From contig SKLO01000117.1 in NCBI GenBank assembly GCA_007123195.1, forward strand, positions 1-5,678: a stretch of DNA of 5,678 nucleotides, given 5' to 3'. Source of the DNA: Verrucomicrobiales bacterium (GTDB taxonomy: Bacteria > Verrucomicrobiota > Verrucomicrobiia > Verrucomicrobiales > SKLO01). The position numbers and the translations under genes were made by a program. Of the stretch, positions 1 through 5,678 are shown piece after piece; position 1 is the first letter of the stretch, and each line of letters opens with the position of its first letter. The notes beneath the pieces are model-generated. The model worked only from the letters and a program-made list of their open reading frames with translations. It did not search any database and was not told the DNA's origin.

Positions 1-68
1 GCGGCTCCGCCCAGTTGCAGGAACCGGCGGCGGGAAAAGGACGAGAACGGATGGGGAATCGACTTCAT
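1..68 (-). CDS. 5' fragment of a Tat-exported protein
   Basis: Only the first 22 complete codons lie in the window; the gene runs off the left edge. Reading the minus strand from the ATG at 68-66 gives a basic, serine-rich start followed by SRRRFLQLGGAA. This matches the twin-arginine consensus (S/T-R-R-x-F-L-K) and the beginning of the hydrophobic segment. The protein should therefore be exported folded across the inner membrane by the Tat system. Many such starts in Verrucomicrobiota and Planctomycetota belong to oxidoreductases of the Gfo/Idh/MocA type, DUF1501 proteins or sulfatases, but nothing here allows a choice. No Shine-Dalgarno sequence precedes the ATG. The start is favoured because it puts the RR motif at residues 12-14, the normal place. 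The signal is seen directly; the mature protein is unknown. Confidence 0.72.
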   Translation of the reverse strand, partial: MKSIPHPFSSFSRRRFLQLGGA

Positions 69-180
69 GAGATCTGTGAAGATTGAATGGGCAAGCGCCC
101 GGCGTTTGGCTTCAATCGGACCGGCGCACACGCTCCCGCCAGCGCCATCACAGCACCAGTCGAAGCAACGACCATCGGAA

Positions 181-209
181 ACGATAAGGAATTGGCAAAT
201 GTTTCACAA
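181..209 (-). promoter_or_regulatory. candidate sigma70-like promoter for the Tat-signal gene
   Basis: On the minus strand TTGTGA (209-204) is followed after exactly 17 bp by TATCGT (186-181). Each hexamer matches the sigma70 consensus at 4 of 6 positions. The site lies in a locally AT-richer patch of GC-rich DNA, about 110 nt upstream of the ATG at 68. That would give a long but plausible leader. Matches of this quality arise by chance and sigma specificity in this organism is unknown, so this is only a candidate. Confidence 0.22.
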
Positions 210-468
210 GGCGTTTTTGCCATCGCCCGCAGATTTCGTGGGGCGGGCGGCGCCACCCCAAACGCGTCCAGTTGCTCGTGATTCCACACCCCGTGCAGCG
301 CGGGAGTGGTGCGGAAGGGACGGAAAGCCCATCCCGCGGACGGCGCACCCGAATGGCGCCCTTCAGGGCTCTGGGGGCTTTGGGGGTGGCGCTTCCCAGG
401 GCTGCGCTGCGTTCCGCCCCGGGAGCGCATCCTTCAGAAGTGCCCAGACATATCGATTCCAGCGTCGA

Positions 469-481
469 AGTGTCGAACACT
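469..481. repeat. 13-bp inverted repeat AGTGT-CGA-ACACT
   Basis: The sequence is a perfect inverted repeat with 5-bp arms around a 3-bp centre. It abuts the oligo-A/T stretch of the hairpin at 482-505. It could be an operator-like site or simply a short second stem. Its shortness makes chance occurrence possible. Confidence 0.35.
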
Positions 482-505
482 AAAAGGTGCGGCGAAGCCG
501 CAACC
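482..505 (-). terminator. terminator-like hairpin, minus strand
   Basis: Read on the minus strand, GG-T-TGCGGC-TTC-GCCGCA-CC is followed directly by TTTT (485-482). The 6-bp GC-rich stem (502-497 with 493-488) closes a TTC loop and can be extended by two G:C pairs (505-504 with 487-486) past a one-base bulge. This is the form of a short intrinsic terminator, although the U-tract is only four long. It would act on transcripts coming from the minus-strand operon ending at 867, about 360 nt beyond that stop, so a role as the operon's main terminator is uncertain. On the plus strand no T-run follows. Confidence 0.4.
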
Positions 506-866
506 CCCTTCATTGCTCCGCCCTTGATTCCATGAACCGGCGTCGAAGTTCCTCCTGCGCCTTATCCATTGGCAGGGGGTGAGGCGCTCCTTCACGTATG
601 GCTTCAGAAAACCTGGTCCAGGCCAAACCGCCAAGCCAAAACCGCGGACGCTTCTGCACAAGTGGTTCACCACTGACCCGCTGGCTCACCGACCGGCTGG
701 CAGGCATCTTGACAGGATGCTCGAGATGTTGGGGGGGTGGTGATCCGGGTGGCATGCATCCCGCATGCGGAGGGGAGGTGCTGCGCACCGCTGGGCAGGG
801 CGCTTTGCCAATGCCGCCTTGGGCCCCCGCCCCGCGTCACTTCCAGTGTCGTTCTCGGCCGCTCGC

Positions 867-1910
867 TCAGCCGGCCCCCAGCTTGGCCAGCGTCACCTCG
901 ATGTTGCGCTGGATCAAATCGCTCATGTCGGCACAGTCGCCAAACGCCGGGTCCTCGTGAAATTCAGCCAGCTCGGTCCGCAGTTGCTCGACGTGCTCGT
1001 CTGGTGCACATCGATCGTGCTTGAGGCAGCGCATCAGGTGGTTGAACCGCGGTCGCGAGGCATGCAGGCGACGCTGGATCAGGCTGCGCTCCTCCTGCTG
1101 ATACTGCTGCATGGCCGGGTAGTTCAGCAACCGCGTGCACAGCTGCACCACCGGGGCATTCTCCTTGAAGAATTGCGGCAGATAGATCTTCTTGCCGCCT
1201 TCATACGACTGCTGGTCGAAGTCGATCGCGCGCACCCGGTATTGGATGTCCTCGAAGTCGGGCGTGATGTCGATCACGTAGTTGTAGGAGCGCATGTCGC
1301 CCAGCAGCCGGGTGAAACAGCGCTCGTTGAACTTCACGAACTCCTTTGCCAGCCGCACCAGATTGGTTTCGGGTCGCTCAAAGTGGGCGCCAATGAAAAC
1401 GTCGCCGGGAATGCCGACGATGTGTTCCTCGATCAGGGTGCCATCGTGCAGCAGGTAGTTGATGCGGTTGGGCGACAGCATGTGCTCCAGCTCCAGCCCG
1501 TAGACCCGCGAGGCATCGGCGACCTTGATGTGGAAGTGGTCGTAGTTGTCGTTGAACCGGTTCACCACGCGGATGCGGAACGGCCGTGAATTGCCGAACT
1601 GGCAGTAGTCGACCCGCTCGATGTCGAGGTGGTGCACCACCTTGGCGGTGCCGCCCTTGAGCAGGGCGTAAATGCCGGTCAACGCCCGGTGCAGGTCGGT
1701 CCGGTCAACCGGATCGTAGACCGCGGTCTTCCACAGGGTGTCGGTGCCGTCGCGGTCGAACAACGGATACAGGTCGCGGAAGCCTCGCAGCTGTTCATAC
1801 AACAGCGGCAGCCGCTGCAGCCGCCGGTGATCCTGCAGGTAGGCCTCAAGCTCCGGCCCGACCGGGTAGAAGGGCTTGCGCCTGGAGATGGTGGCCGGAG
1901 TCTGTGGCAT
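867..1910 (-). CDS. unrecognised protein with kinase-like active-site motifs
   Basis: A 347-residue protein if translation begins at ATG 1910-1908, or 360 residues from GTG 1949-1947, which overlaps the stop of the upstream hydrolase gene. It has no signal peptide or membrane segment, so it is probably cytosolic. I do not recognise a named family. The sequence is strongly protein-like, with aromatic/charged blocks such as DYCQFGNSRPFRIRVVNRF (101-119). Several motifs fall in the order and spacing of a protein-kinase/APH-like fold: a strand ending in IK (K129), a helix with E140/E142, a hinge-like LIEEHIVGIPGD (159-170), a catalytic-loop-like GDMRSYN (D205 and N210 five apart, as in HGDLHPGN), and a metal-site-like AIDFD (D230, D232). 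The last ~100 residues are helical and charged. It is the second gene of a minus-strand pair with the SGNH hydrolase. The coding call is secure; the kinase-like reading is inference. Confidence 0.88.
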   Translation of the reverse strand: MPQTPATISRRKPFYPVGPELEAYLQDHRRLQRLPLLYEQLRGFRDLYPLFDRDGTDTLWKTAVYDPVDRTDLHRALTGIYALLKGGTAKVVHHLDIERVDYCQFGNSRPFRIRVVNRFNDNYDHFHIKVADASRVYGLELEHMLSPNRINYLLHDGTLIEEHIVGIPGDVFIGAHFERPETNLVRLAKEFVKFNERCFTRLLGDMRSYNYVIDITPDFEDIQYRVRAIDFDQQSYEGGKKIYLPQFFKENAPVVQLCTRLLNYPAMQQYQQEERSLIQRRLHASRPRFNHLMRCLKHDRCAPDEHVEQLRTELAEFHEDPAFGDCADMSDLIQRNIEVTLAKLGAG

Positions 1911-1945
1911 GGGTTCGTGAGCAGGCGGCGACGCCGCATCCGGCC

Positions 1946-1949
1946 TCAC
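1946..1949 (-). promoter_or_regulatory. GTGA stop/start overlap (possible translational coupling)
   Basis: The hydrolase ends in TGA at 1948-1946. The base before it makes GTG at 1949-1947, which is in frame with the downstream gene and adds 13 residues before the ATG at 1910. Four-base overlaps of this kind commonly couple translation of two genes. Neither start has a good ribosome-binding site, so the overlap may decide initiation by re-initiation. The added residues (RPDAASPPAHEP) look like linker or untranslated sequence, which leaves ATG 1910 equally possible. Confidence 0.4.
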
Positions 1950-3268
1950 GGCTCGGCCGGGGTCACCACCAGATTGAACGGGATCGGCGCCGCCTGTGTG
2001 GCTGCCTGACGCCGCTGTTCCGCCGCGGTGGCGCGGGCCTCGTCGATCGGGGGCACATCCCGGGCCTTGTTCACGTGGGTATGACCGGCCGCCTCGCGCG
2101 CCGCCGGCGACAGCGCCTGGTGCATCTGCCAGAGGGTCTCGAACACCGCCACCCGGCGCTGGTTCACCGGTAGCCCGGGCGCCAAATCCAGCGCCGCGCG
2201 CTGGCGCACCACCGGCACCGTGGCGGACACCGGCTCCTGACCCTCGCGGGTCTCGGTCAGCGTCACCGCGGCGAGATCCTGCAGACCCTCCGGCAGCATC
2301 AACTCGGGTCCGCTGGAAAACGGGCTCAGATCCCAGTAGGTCGGCCACGGGTGAAACGGGGGCAGCGTGCGCGGCGACGACGCGAACGCCAACTGCATGG
2401 TCCGACCGTCCACCGCCGGCGGCACGGCCAGCGCCGGCATCTCCGGCAGCGGCACGTCGAGCGCGTCGAGGATGCTCAGGGCCATGACCAGATGCCCGTC
2501 CGGCCCCGGGTGCACGCCGTCGCCGAACTTGAAATCGGCGTCGTCCTCGCGCGCGATCTCGATGAAACGCACCAGCGGCTCGTAGAGATCGACGGTGGCA
2601 AACACGCCCTCATGCTGGCTGAGAATCCACCAGCCGAGTTCCTGCAGCACCTCGCTGTAGCCGCGGTAGGGCTTCTGGTAGCCGAACTCGGCTGCGTCCG
2701 CCGGCTGCAGGTCCCCCGGCGAGGACGCCGCGTCAAACGGCGGCGGGGTCATCAACACCACCAGCGACCCCGCTTCGTTGAGCTTCTCCACCAGTTGCCG
2801 GATGCCGCTGCGGTAGGCCTCGAACCGCTCCTCATCGCGCGGGTGGTAGATCGCGTCGTTCATGCCGTAGCAGACAAAGGTGATCTGCGGTTGGAAATGC
2901 TCCAGCACTGAGTCCACCCGGTCGAGCACATGCGGCCGGGGAAACGGGTGGCTGTCCTCGCTGAGCCCGCTGGCGGTCTCGCTGCTGAGACCGAGGTTGA
3001 GCCACTCCACCCCGGCCACGGCCTCGGGTTCGAGCAGCATCAGCGCGGTGTGCAGGTAGGCGATGTAGCGGCCGTTCTGGGTGATGCTGTCGCCCAGGAA
3101 CAGCACCCGCTCGGCCCCGCCCAGCAACGGATGTGGCCCGGCCTCCGCCTCCACCTCCCCGGAGACCTCGTCCACGGCCCGCAACTGAAAGCACAACAGG
3201 CTGATGATGAGGGGAATAAGGGCGATCTCGCGGATCCTGAACAATCTCGGGCGAAGGGTCGTTTTCAT
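1946..3268 (-). CDS. secreted SGNH/GDSL-family hydrolase (esterase-like)
   Basis: A 440-residue protein predicted to hydrolyse ester bonds, for example acetyl groups on carbohydrates, outside the cytoplasm. Residues 1-31 form a Sec-type signal peptide: basic start, hydrophobic core IALIPLIISLLCF (15-27), likely cleavage after LRA. The catalytic blocks of the SGNH family are present: LFLGDSIT (nucleophile S61), NLGLSSET (oxyanion glycine G93), YGMND (G135, N137) and DGVHPG (D250, H253). The SGNH domain ends near residue 275. About 165 further residues follow, ending in an Ala/Arg/Gln-rich tail, with no domain I recognise. A start at TTG 3301 would add 11 residues, but ATG 3268 gives a normal signal peptide, so it is preferred. 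No Shine-Dalgarno sequence is seen at either. It heads the minus-strand pair and diverges from the POTRA-like gene. The family is clear; the substrate is not. Confidence 0.93.
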   Translation of the reverse strand: MKTTLRPRLFRIREIALIPLIISLLCFQLRAVDEVSGEVEAEAGPHPLLGGAERVLFLGDSITQNGRYIAYLHTALMLLEPEAVAGVEWLNLGLSSETASGLSEDSHPFPRPHVLDRVDSVLEHFQPQITFVCYGMNDAIYHPRDEERFEAYRSGIRQLVEKLNEAGSLVVLMTPPPFDAASSPGDLQPADAAEFGYQKPYRGYSEVLQELGWWILSQHEGVFATVDLYEPLVRFIEIAREDDADFKFGDGVHPGPDGHLVMALSILDALDVPLPEMPALAVPPAVDGRTMQLAFASSPRTLPPFHPWPTYWDLSPFSSGPELMLPEGLQDLAAVTLTETREGQEPVSATVPVVRQRAALDLAPGLPVNQRRVAVFETLWQMHQALSPAAREAAGHTHVNKARDVPPIDEARATAAEQRRQAATQAAPIPFNLVVTPAEP

Positions 3269-3377
3269 GCTGGTCGGGGGCAATGGTGAAGTTTTTGACA
3301 AGAATCGTGATGCGCCGGCCGGTTTCTGCGGTTTTTTCTTGTCACTCGTCGGTGACTATGGCACAACGCCACTCTCC
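3269..3377. promoter_or_regulatory. divergent intergenic region between hydrolase and POTRA-like genes
   Basis: This ~110-bp spacer must hold the start signals for both the minus-strand hydrolase unit and the plus-strand POTRA-like gene, unless promoters lie inside the coding regions. It is AT-richer than the flanks. It has a perfect TTGACA at 3295-3300 on the plus strand but no acceptable -10 at 16-18 bp. An inverted repeat GTCAC-TCGTCG-GTGAC lies at 3341-3356, just upstream of the plus-strand ATG, and could be an operator or leader hairpin. An ATG at 3358 is out of frame. No confident promoter can be assigned. Confidence 0.4.
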
Positions 3378-4256
3378 ATGGCAGAACGGATCGTTCCAAC
3401 CCTGATTTTTCTTGCATCGGCACCCTTGCTGGCGGTCACCGCAGCGGTGTCGGCGGAGGAATTGCCGCCGCTGCCGGTGCACGGGCTGGATTTGGACCTG
3501 TCCATCCCGGAACCGCCGCAGGATCTCAGCCTCTATGAGCATCCGCGCCCGCTGACGATCACCGAGGAGCCGCTGACCCTGCGGGCCCACCCTGCGGACC
3601 TGCCCTCGCACCATGCGCCCCGCCGCCAGACGCAACCGCGGCACGAGCGTCCCACCGTGGTGGTGCGCCCGCCGGGGGCGCTGGCCGAGCGCCAGCGGCG
3701 CCTGTCGACAGCGGGCCATCCGGCCGCCCACAGCGGCCCGGTGCCGCATTACACCCGGTTGCCCGACCTGCGCTACTCACGCCCGGACCAAGGCTTGGCC
3801 GGCGATCGTCCGATCCTGTCCAGCGAACCGGTGATCAGCGCCGCGCCCATGGCCGGAGACATGGCTGAAGAGGAGGCGCGCCTGCTGGCCGCCGCCGCCC
3901 AGCGCCGCATGGCCGCCGGGGTGGAACCCACCCAGGCACTGCGCCGCATTGTCCTGATCGCCGAGGTGGACGATCCCCTGCTGGCCCTCGCACGGTCCGG
4001 TCAGGGCCAGAACCGGGGCCAGGATGGCAACGACGCTTTTGTCGCCGGGATCGACTTCGAACTGCCGCAGGACGTGCTGGCCGAACTGAGCCGTTACCAA
4101 GGTCAGGAACTCAATCCCGAGACCACCCTTCAGCTGTTGGAATCCATCATGATGTCGATGCGCCTGAGCGGCCGGCCGGTGGCCGATATCCAAATCGTCG
4201 ACGAAAGCCTCGCCCGCGGCGAGATCGCCCTGATGGTGGTCGAAAGCCGGGGATGA
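3378..4256 (+). CDS. secreted protein with C-terminal POTRA-like domain, no barrel
   Basis: A 292-residue exported protein. Residues 1-26 are a Sec signal peptide with a long hydrophobic core and likely cleavage at VSA|EE. Residues 27-160 are rich in Pro, Arg and His and look disordered. A charged Ala-rich helix (about 160-182) leads into residues 188-292, which resemble the POTRA domain of TpsB/ShlB-type outer-membrane transporters. There is a beta-strand LRRIVLIAEV, a helix with YQGQELN (240-246), then GRPVADIQIVDESLARGEI (265-283) and VVESRG, matching the family pattern in which a lone residue pair G-P/V precedes a turn and the strand V-V-E-x-R. TpsB proteins normally continue with a ~300-residue 16-strand barrel. 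Here the protein stops immediately after the POTRA-like part. ATG 3378 is chosen because it places the signal peptide at the N-terminus; the frame is open back to 3204. It converges with the GT-C gene 39 bp away. The POTRA assignment is by eye. Confidence 0.82.
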   Translation: MAERIVPTLIFLASAPLLAVTAAVSAEELPPLPVHGLDLDLSIPEPPQDLSLYEHPRPLTITEEPLTLRAHPADLPSHHAPRRQTQPRHERPTVVVRPPGALAERQRRLSTAGHPAAHSGPVPHYTRLPDLRYSRPDQGLAGDRPILSSEPVISAAPMAGDMAEEEARLLAAAAQRRMAAGVEPTQALRRIVLIAEVDDPLLALARSGQGQNRGQDGNDAFVAGIDFELPQDVLAELSRYQGQELNPETTLQLLESIMMSMRLSGRPVADIQIVDESLARGEIALMVVESRG

Positions 4257-4273
4257 GGCGCCCCCGGATGAGG
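4251..4273 (+). repeat. duplicated GGATGAGG at the 3' end of the POTRA-like gene
   Basis: GGATGAGG occurs at 4251-4258 and again at 4266-4273, 15 bp apart and in phase. The first copy supplies the gene's TGA stop and the second an in-frame backup TGA. It may be a small local duplication or chance. Confidence 0.35.
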
Positions 4274-4295
4274 TGGCTTCGCTCCCATGCCCCGC

Positions 4296-5678
4296 TCAGG
4301 CGCCATCGAACGTCGGCCACCTGAGCAACTCGACCACCCGCCACACCAGCACTGCGGTCAGCAGCCATTGGGCGGACAACGCCACCGCCCCCGGCCAGCG
4401 GGTGGCGCGGCGCCGGCGCATGCGCTTGAGCAGGATCTCGAAGCCGTAGATCAGGCTGAACGCCAGCGGCAGATAGAGCGACAGCATGAAGCGGTCACCA
4501 CGTCCGATGGGGTCATACCAGCCGTAGGCCAGCGCATACAGCGCCGCGCTGCCGAGCACGAAGATGATCATCACCCCGGCATCGCCCTCCATCGGTTCGC
4601 GCCCGGCCTCGGGCGCCCGCGGCGTCAGTCGCAGCATCAGGGCCGCCACCGCCAGCACCGCCAATAGCCCGCCCAGATACCAGCCACGGTGGTCGAGCAG
4701 CCGCTTCCAGGGCCGCGGCCCGTCGGCTCGGCGGGTGGTGGTGCGTGGCCACAACAGCTCGCCGGTCTTGGCCCAGGTGCCGTCGGCCAGTCGGCCGGTG
4801 ACGTCCGACCACGGCCGCTCCCGCAGGTAGTTGCGGGCCGACGGCTTGTCGTCCGCGGTCAGGGCACCGAGGGTTTCGGCGTTGTTGTGGTTCATCATCC
4901 ACGCGTAGCCCTGCTCGAAATCATCCATCCACATCCAGTAGGACGGGTAGCTGTGGAACGGGTCGCCATAGCGCTCGGCGCTGTAGTGCAGCCGCGGCCC
5001 GCTGACCACGGCGAATGCCAGCGCCACCAGCAGCAGGCCGAGGAAATGATTGCGCCACGAAAACGGGCTGCCGACCCGGTGCAACCCGCCCCCGAGATGG
5101 GCCGGCAGCAGCACCCCGGCCACAAACCGGTAGCCGGTCACCGCCACGAACGCCAGCAGCAGGGGCGTGACCGCGCCCTTGGCCATGTAGGCGATTCCGG
5201 CGCACAAGCCGGTCACCAGATAGAGCCACAGCGGGTTCGACCGCAACAACAACAGGCAACCTACCCAGGTGAGGAAGAAGAAGATGTAGAACAGGGGCTC
5301 CGGCTGGAAATAGGTCGCGCGCGGCAGCAGCGCCCCGAGCCCGCCGAGCAGCACCAGGTTGATCGTCGACGGCAGCGAGAACACCCGCCCGGCCGCCAGC
5401 CCCAGGGCCAGCAGGAACCCGGCGGTCAGGCCGACATGAAACCAGCGGCCACGATTGAAGAATTCCCGATCCTCGGCGGTGACCCGCTCGAACGGGCTGA
5501 TCTCCTGTTCGGGATCCGCCAGCCAGGCGGCAATCCACGGCCACAGAGGGTTGACCACGCCGTCGGTGCGGTGGGGCACGAACCGCTGCAGGGCGGCGGT
5601 GATGCCGTCGTCGAAGTCGGGTTGCAGGTCGGCCCGCGTCTGCAGCGCCAGCCGCATGTTGTGCTTCTGATCCCCCCC
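4296..5678 (-). CDS. GT-C fold glycosyltransferase (PMT/ArnT-like), 5' partial
   Basis: A polytopic inner-membrane protein expected to move a sugar from a polyprenyl-phosphate donor onto a periplasmic acceptor. The reading frame is open to the right edge. An ATG at 5657 exists (453 residues) but is probably internal: the sequence begins in what looks like the first periplasmic loop (RADLQPDFDDG, then DGVVNPLWPW at 32-41), and the first membrane helix that precedes this loop in GT-C enzymes is missing. From the ATG, membrane segments lie near 72-93, 98-114, 121-138, 143-184 (two, including GIAYMAKG, the family's 'gla-x-x-KG' region), 204-222, 326-343, 361-380, 391-410 and 424-446. YFQPEPL (116-122) fits the conserved position before TM4. 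A soluble loop spans about 223-325. It has no close partner gene in the window. The fold call is firm; donor and acceptor are unknown. Confidence 0.87.
   Translation of the reverse strand, partial: GGDQKHNMRLALQTRADLQPDFDDGITAALQRFVPHRTDGVVNPLWPWIAAWLADPEQEISPFERVTAEDREFFNRGRWFHVGLTAGFLLALGLAAGRVFSLPSTINLVLLGGLGALLPRATYFQPEPLFYIFFFLTWVGCLLLLRSNPLWLYLVTGLCAGIAYMAKGAVTPLLLAFVAVTGYRFVAGVLLPAHLGGGLHRVGSPFSWRNHFLGLLLVALAFAVVSGPRLHYSAERYGDPFHSYPSYWMWMDDFEQGYAWMMNHNNAETLGALTADDKPSARNYLRERPWSDVTGRLADGTWAKTGELLWPRTTTRRADGPRPWKRLLDHRGWYLGGLLAVLAVAALMLRLTPRAPEAGREPMEGDAGVMIIFVLGSAALYALAYGWYDPIGRGDRFMLSLYLPLAFSLIYGFEILLKRMRRRRATRWPGAVALSAQWLLTAVLVWRVVELLRWPTFDGA

Larger units (their letters stand above)
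69..866. other. long intergenic region without a supported gene
   Basis: About 800 bp separate the Tat-signal gene from the end of the hydrolase operon. Several overlapping open frames exist on both strands, but none looks like a protein: they are rich in R, P, S, G and A, lack domain-like alternation, and are what high-GC DNA gives by chance. What can be seen is an AT-richer patch at about 180-215, G-tracts at 366-401, a small inverted repeat and a hairpin at 469-505, a 10-bp direct repeat GCGTCGAAGT at 462-471 and 540-549, a seven-G run at 731-737, and the palindrome CCGCATGCGG at 761-770. No tRNA, rRNA, CRISPR repeat or transposase remnant was recognised. The stretch could hold a decayed gene, repetitive extragenic DNA or a small RNA. 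Confidence 0.6.

Noticed and set aside
67..535. Several overlapping open frames on both strands in the left intergenic region
   Set aside because: They have low-complexity R/P/S/G/A composition, no domain pattern and no start signals; they overlap each other on both strands as chance frames do in GC-rich DNA.
434..788. Minus-strand frames between the hairpin and the operon end
   Set aside because: They cross the terminator-like hairpin and the inverted repeat, and contain no recognisable protein segment; a decayed gene cannot be excluded but is not supported.
765..1589. Plus-strand open frame of 274 codons
   Set aside because: It lies antisense to the unrecognised kinase-like gene and has the V/L/H/Q-rich look of complementary-frame translation in high-GC DNA; the minus-strand product is far more protein-like.
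1911..2348. Extension of the minus-strand frame ending at 867 upstream to 2348, giving a 493-residue protein
   Set aside because: The extra 146 residues are Gly/Arg/Ala-rich shadow translation over the well-supported SGNH hydrolase in another frame. The GTG at 1949 is the only sensible upstream alternative.
2351..2911. Plus-strand open frame of 186 codons antisense to the SGNH gene
   Set aside because: Arg/His/Val-rich shadow; the opposite strand contains all SGNH catalytic blocks.
3295..3323. TTGACA as a -35 box for the plus-strand gene
   Set aside because: No -10-like hexamer occurs 16-18 bp downstream; the sequence there is GC-rich.
3204..3377. N-terminal extension of the POTRA-like protein to 3204
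   Set aside because: It would overlap the start of the hydrolase gene and bury the clear signal peptide that begins at 3378.
4257..4295. Bidirectional terminator between the convergent genes
   Set aside because: No stem with a T-run on either strand could be found in the 39-bp gap.

Overview
The window is a GC-rich bacterial segment with three complete protein genes, two genes cut by the window edges, and about 800 bp without a convincing gene at the left. The best guess for the host is a Verrucomicrobiota-like bacterium, perhaps Opitutales. This is inference from the style of the proteins: a secreted SGNH hydrolase, a haemolysin-activator-like POTRA domain, a large GT-C membrane transferase and a Tat-exported protein, together with high GC and no clear Shine-Dalgarno sites. 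No marker gene settles it.

Layout from left to right. Positions 1-68 (minus) encode only the start of a protein with a textbook twin-arginine signal peptide. Positions 69-866 hold no supported gene but have structured DNA: a terminator-like hairpin on the minus strand, a 13-bp inverted repeat next to it, G-rich tracts, and a weak promoter candidate for the Tat gene. Positions 867-3268 (minus) are a two-gene unit: a secreted SGNH/GDSL hydrolase, then an unrecognised 347- or 360-residue cytosolic protein. The second gene may start at a GTG that overlaps the hydrolase stop as GTGA. Positions 3378-4256 (plus) encode a secreted proline-rich protein whose last ~105 residues look like a POTRA domain of the TpsB/ShlB type, with no beta-barrel following. 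Positions 4296-5678 (minus) encode most of a GT-C (PMT/ArnT-like) glycosyltransferase whose N-terminus lies beyond the right edge.

The theme is cell-envelope and extracellular carbohydrate biology: a predicted periplasmic esterase, a predicted membrane sugar transferase and an exported POTRA-like protein. The hydrolase and the POTRA gene diverge from a shared ~110-bp region; the POTRA and glycosyltransferase genes converge with only 39 bp between them. Nothing seen proves that they form one pathway. The most interesting item is the unrecognised gene at 867-1910. Its conserved-looking positions line up with a protein-kinase/aminoglycoside-phosphotransferase-like active site, which suggests a divergent kinase-like enzyme. 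This is inference from motif spacing alone.
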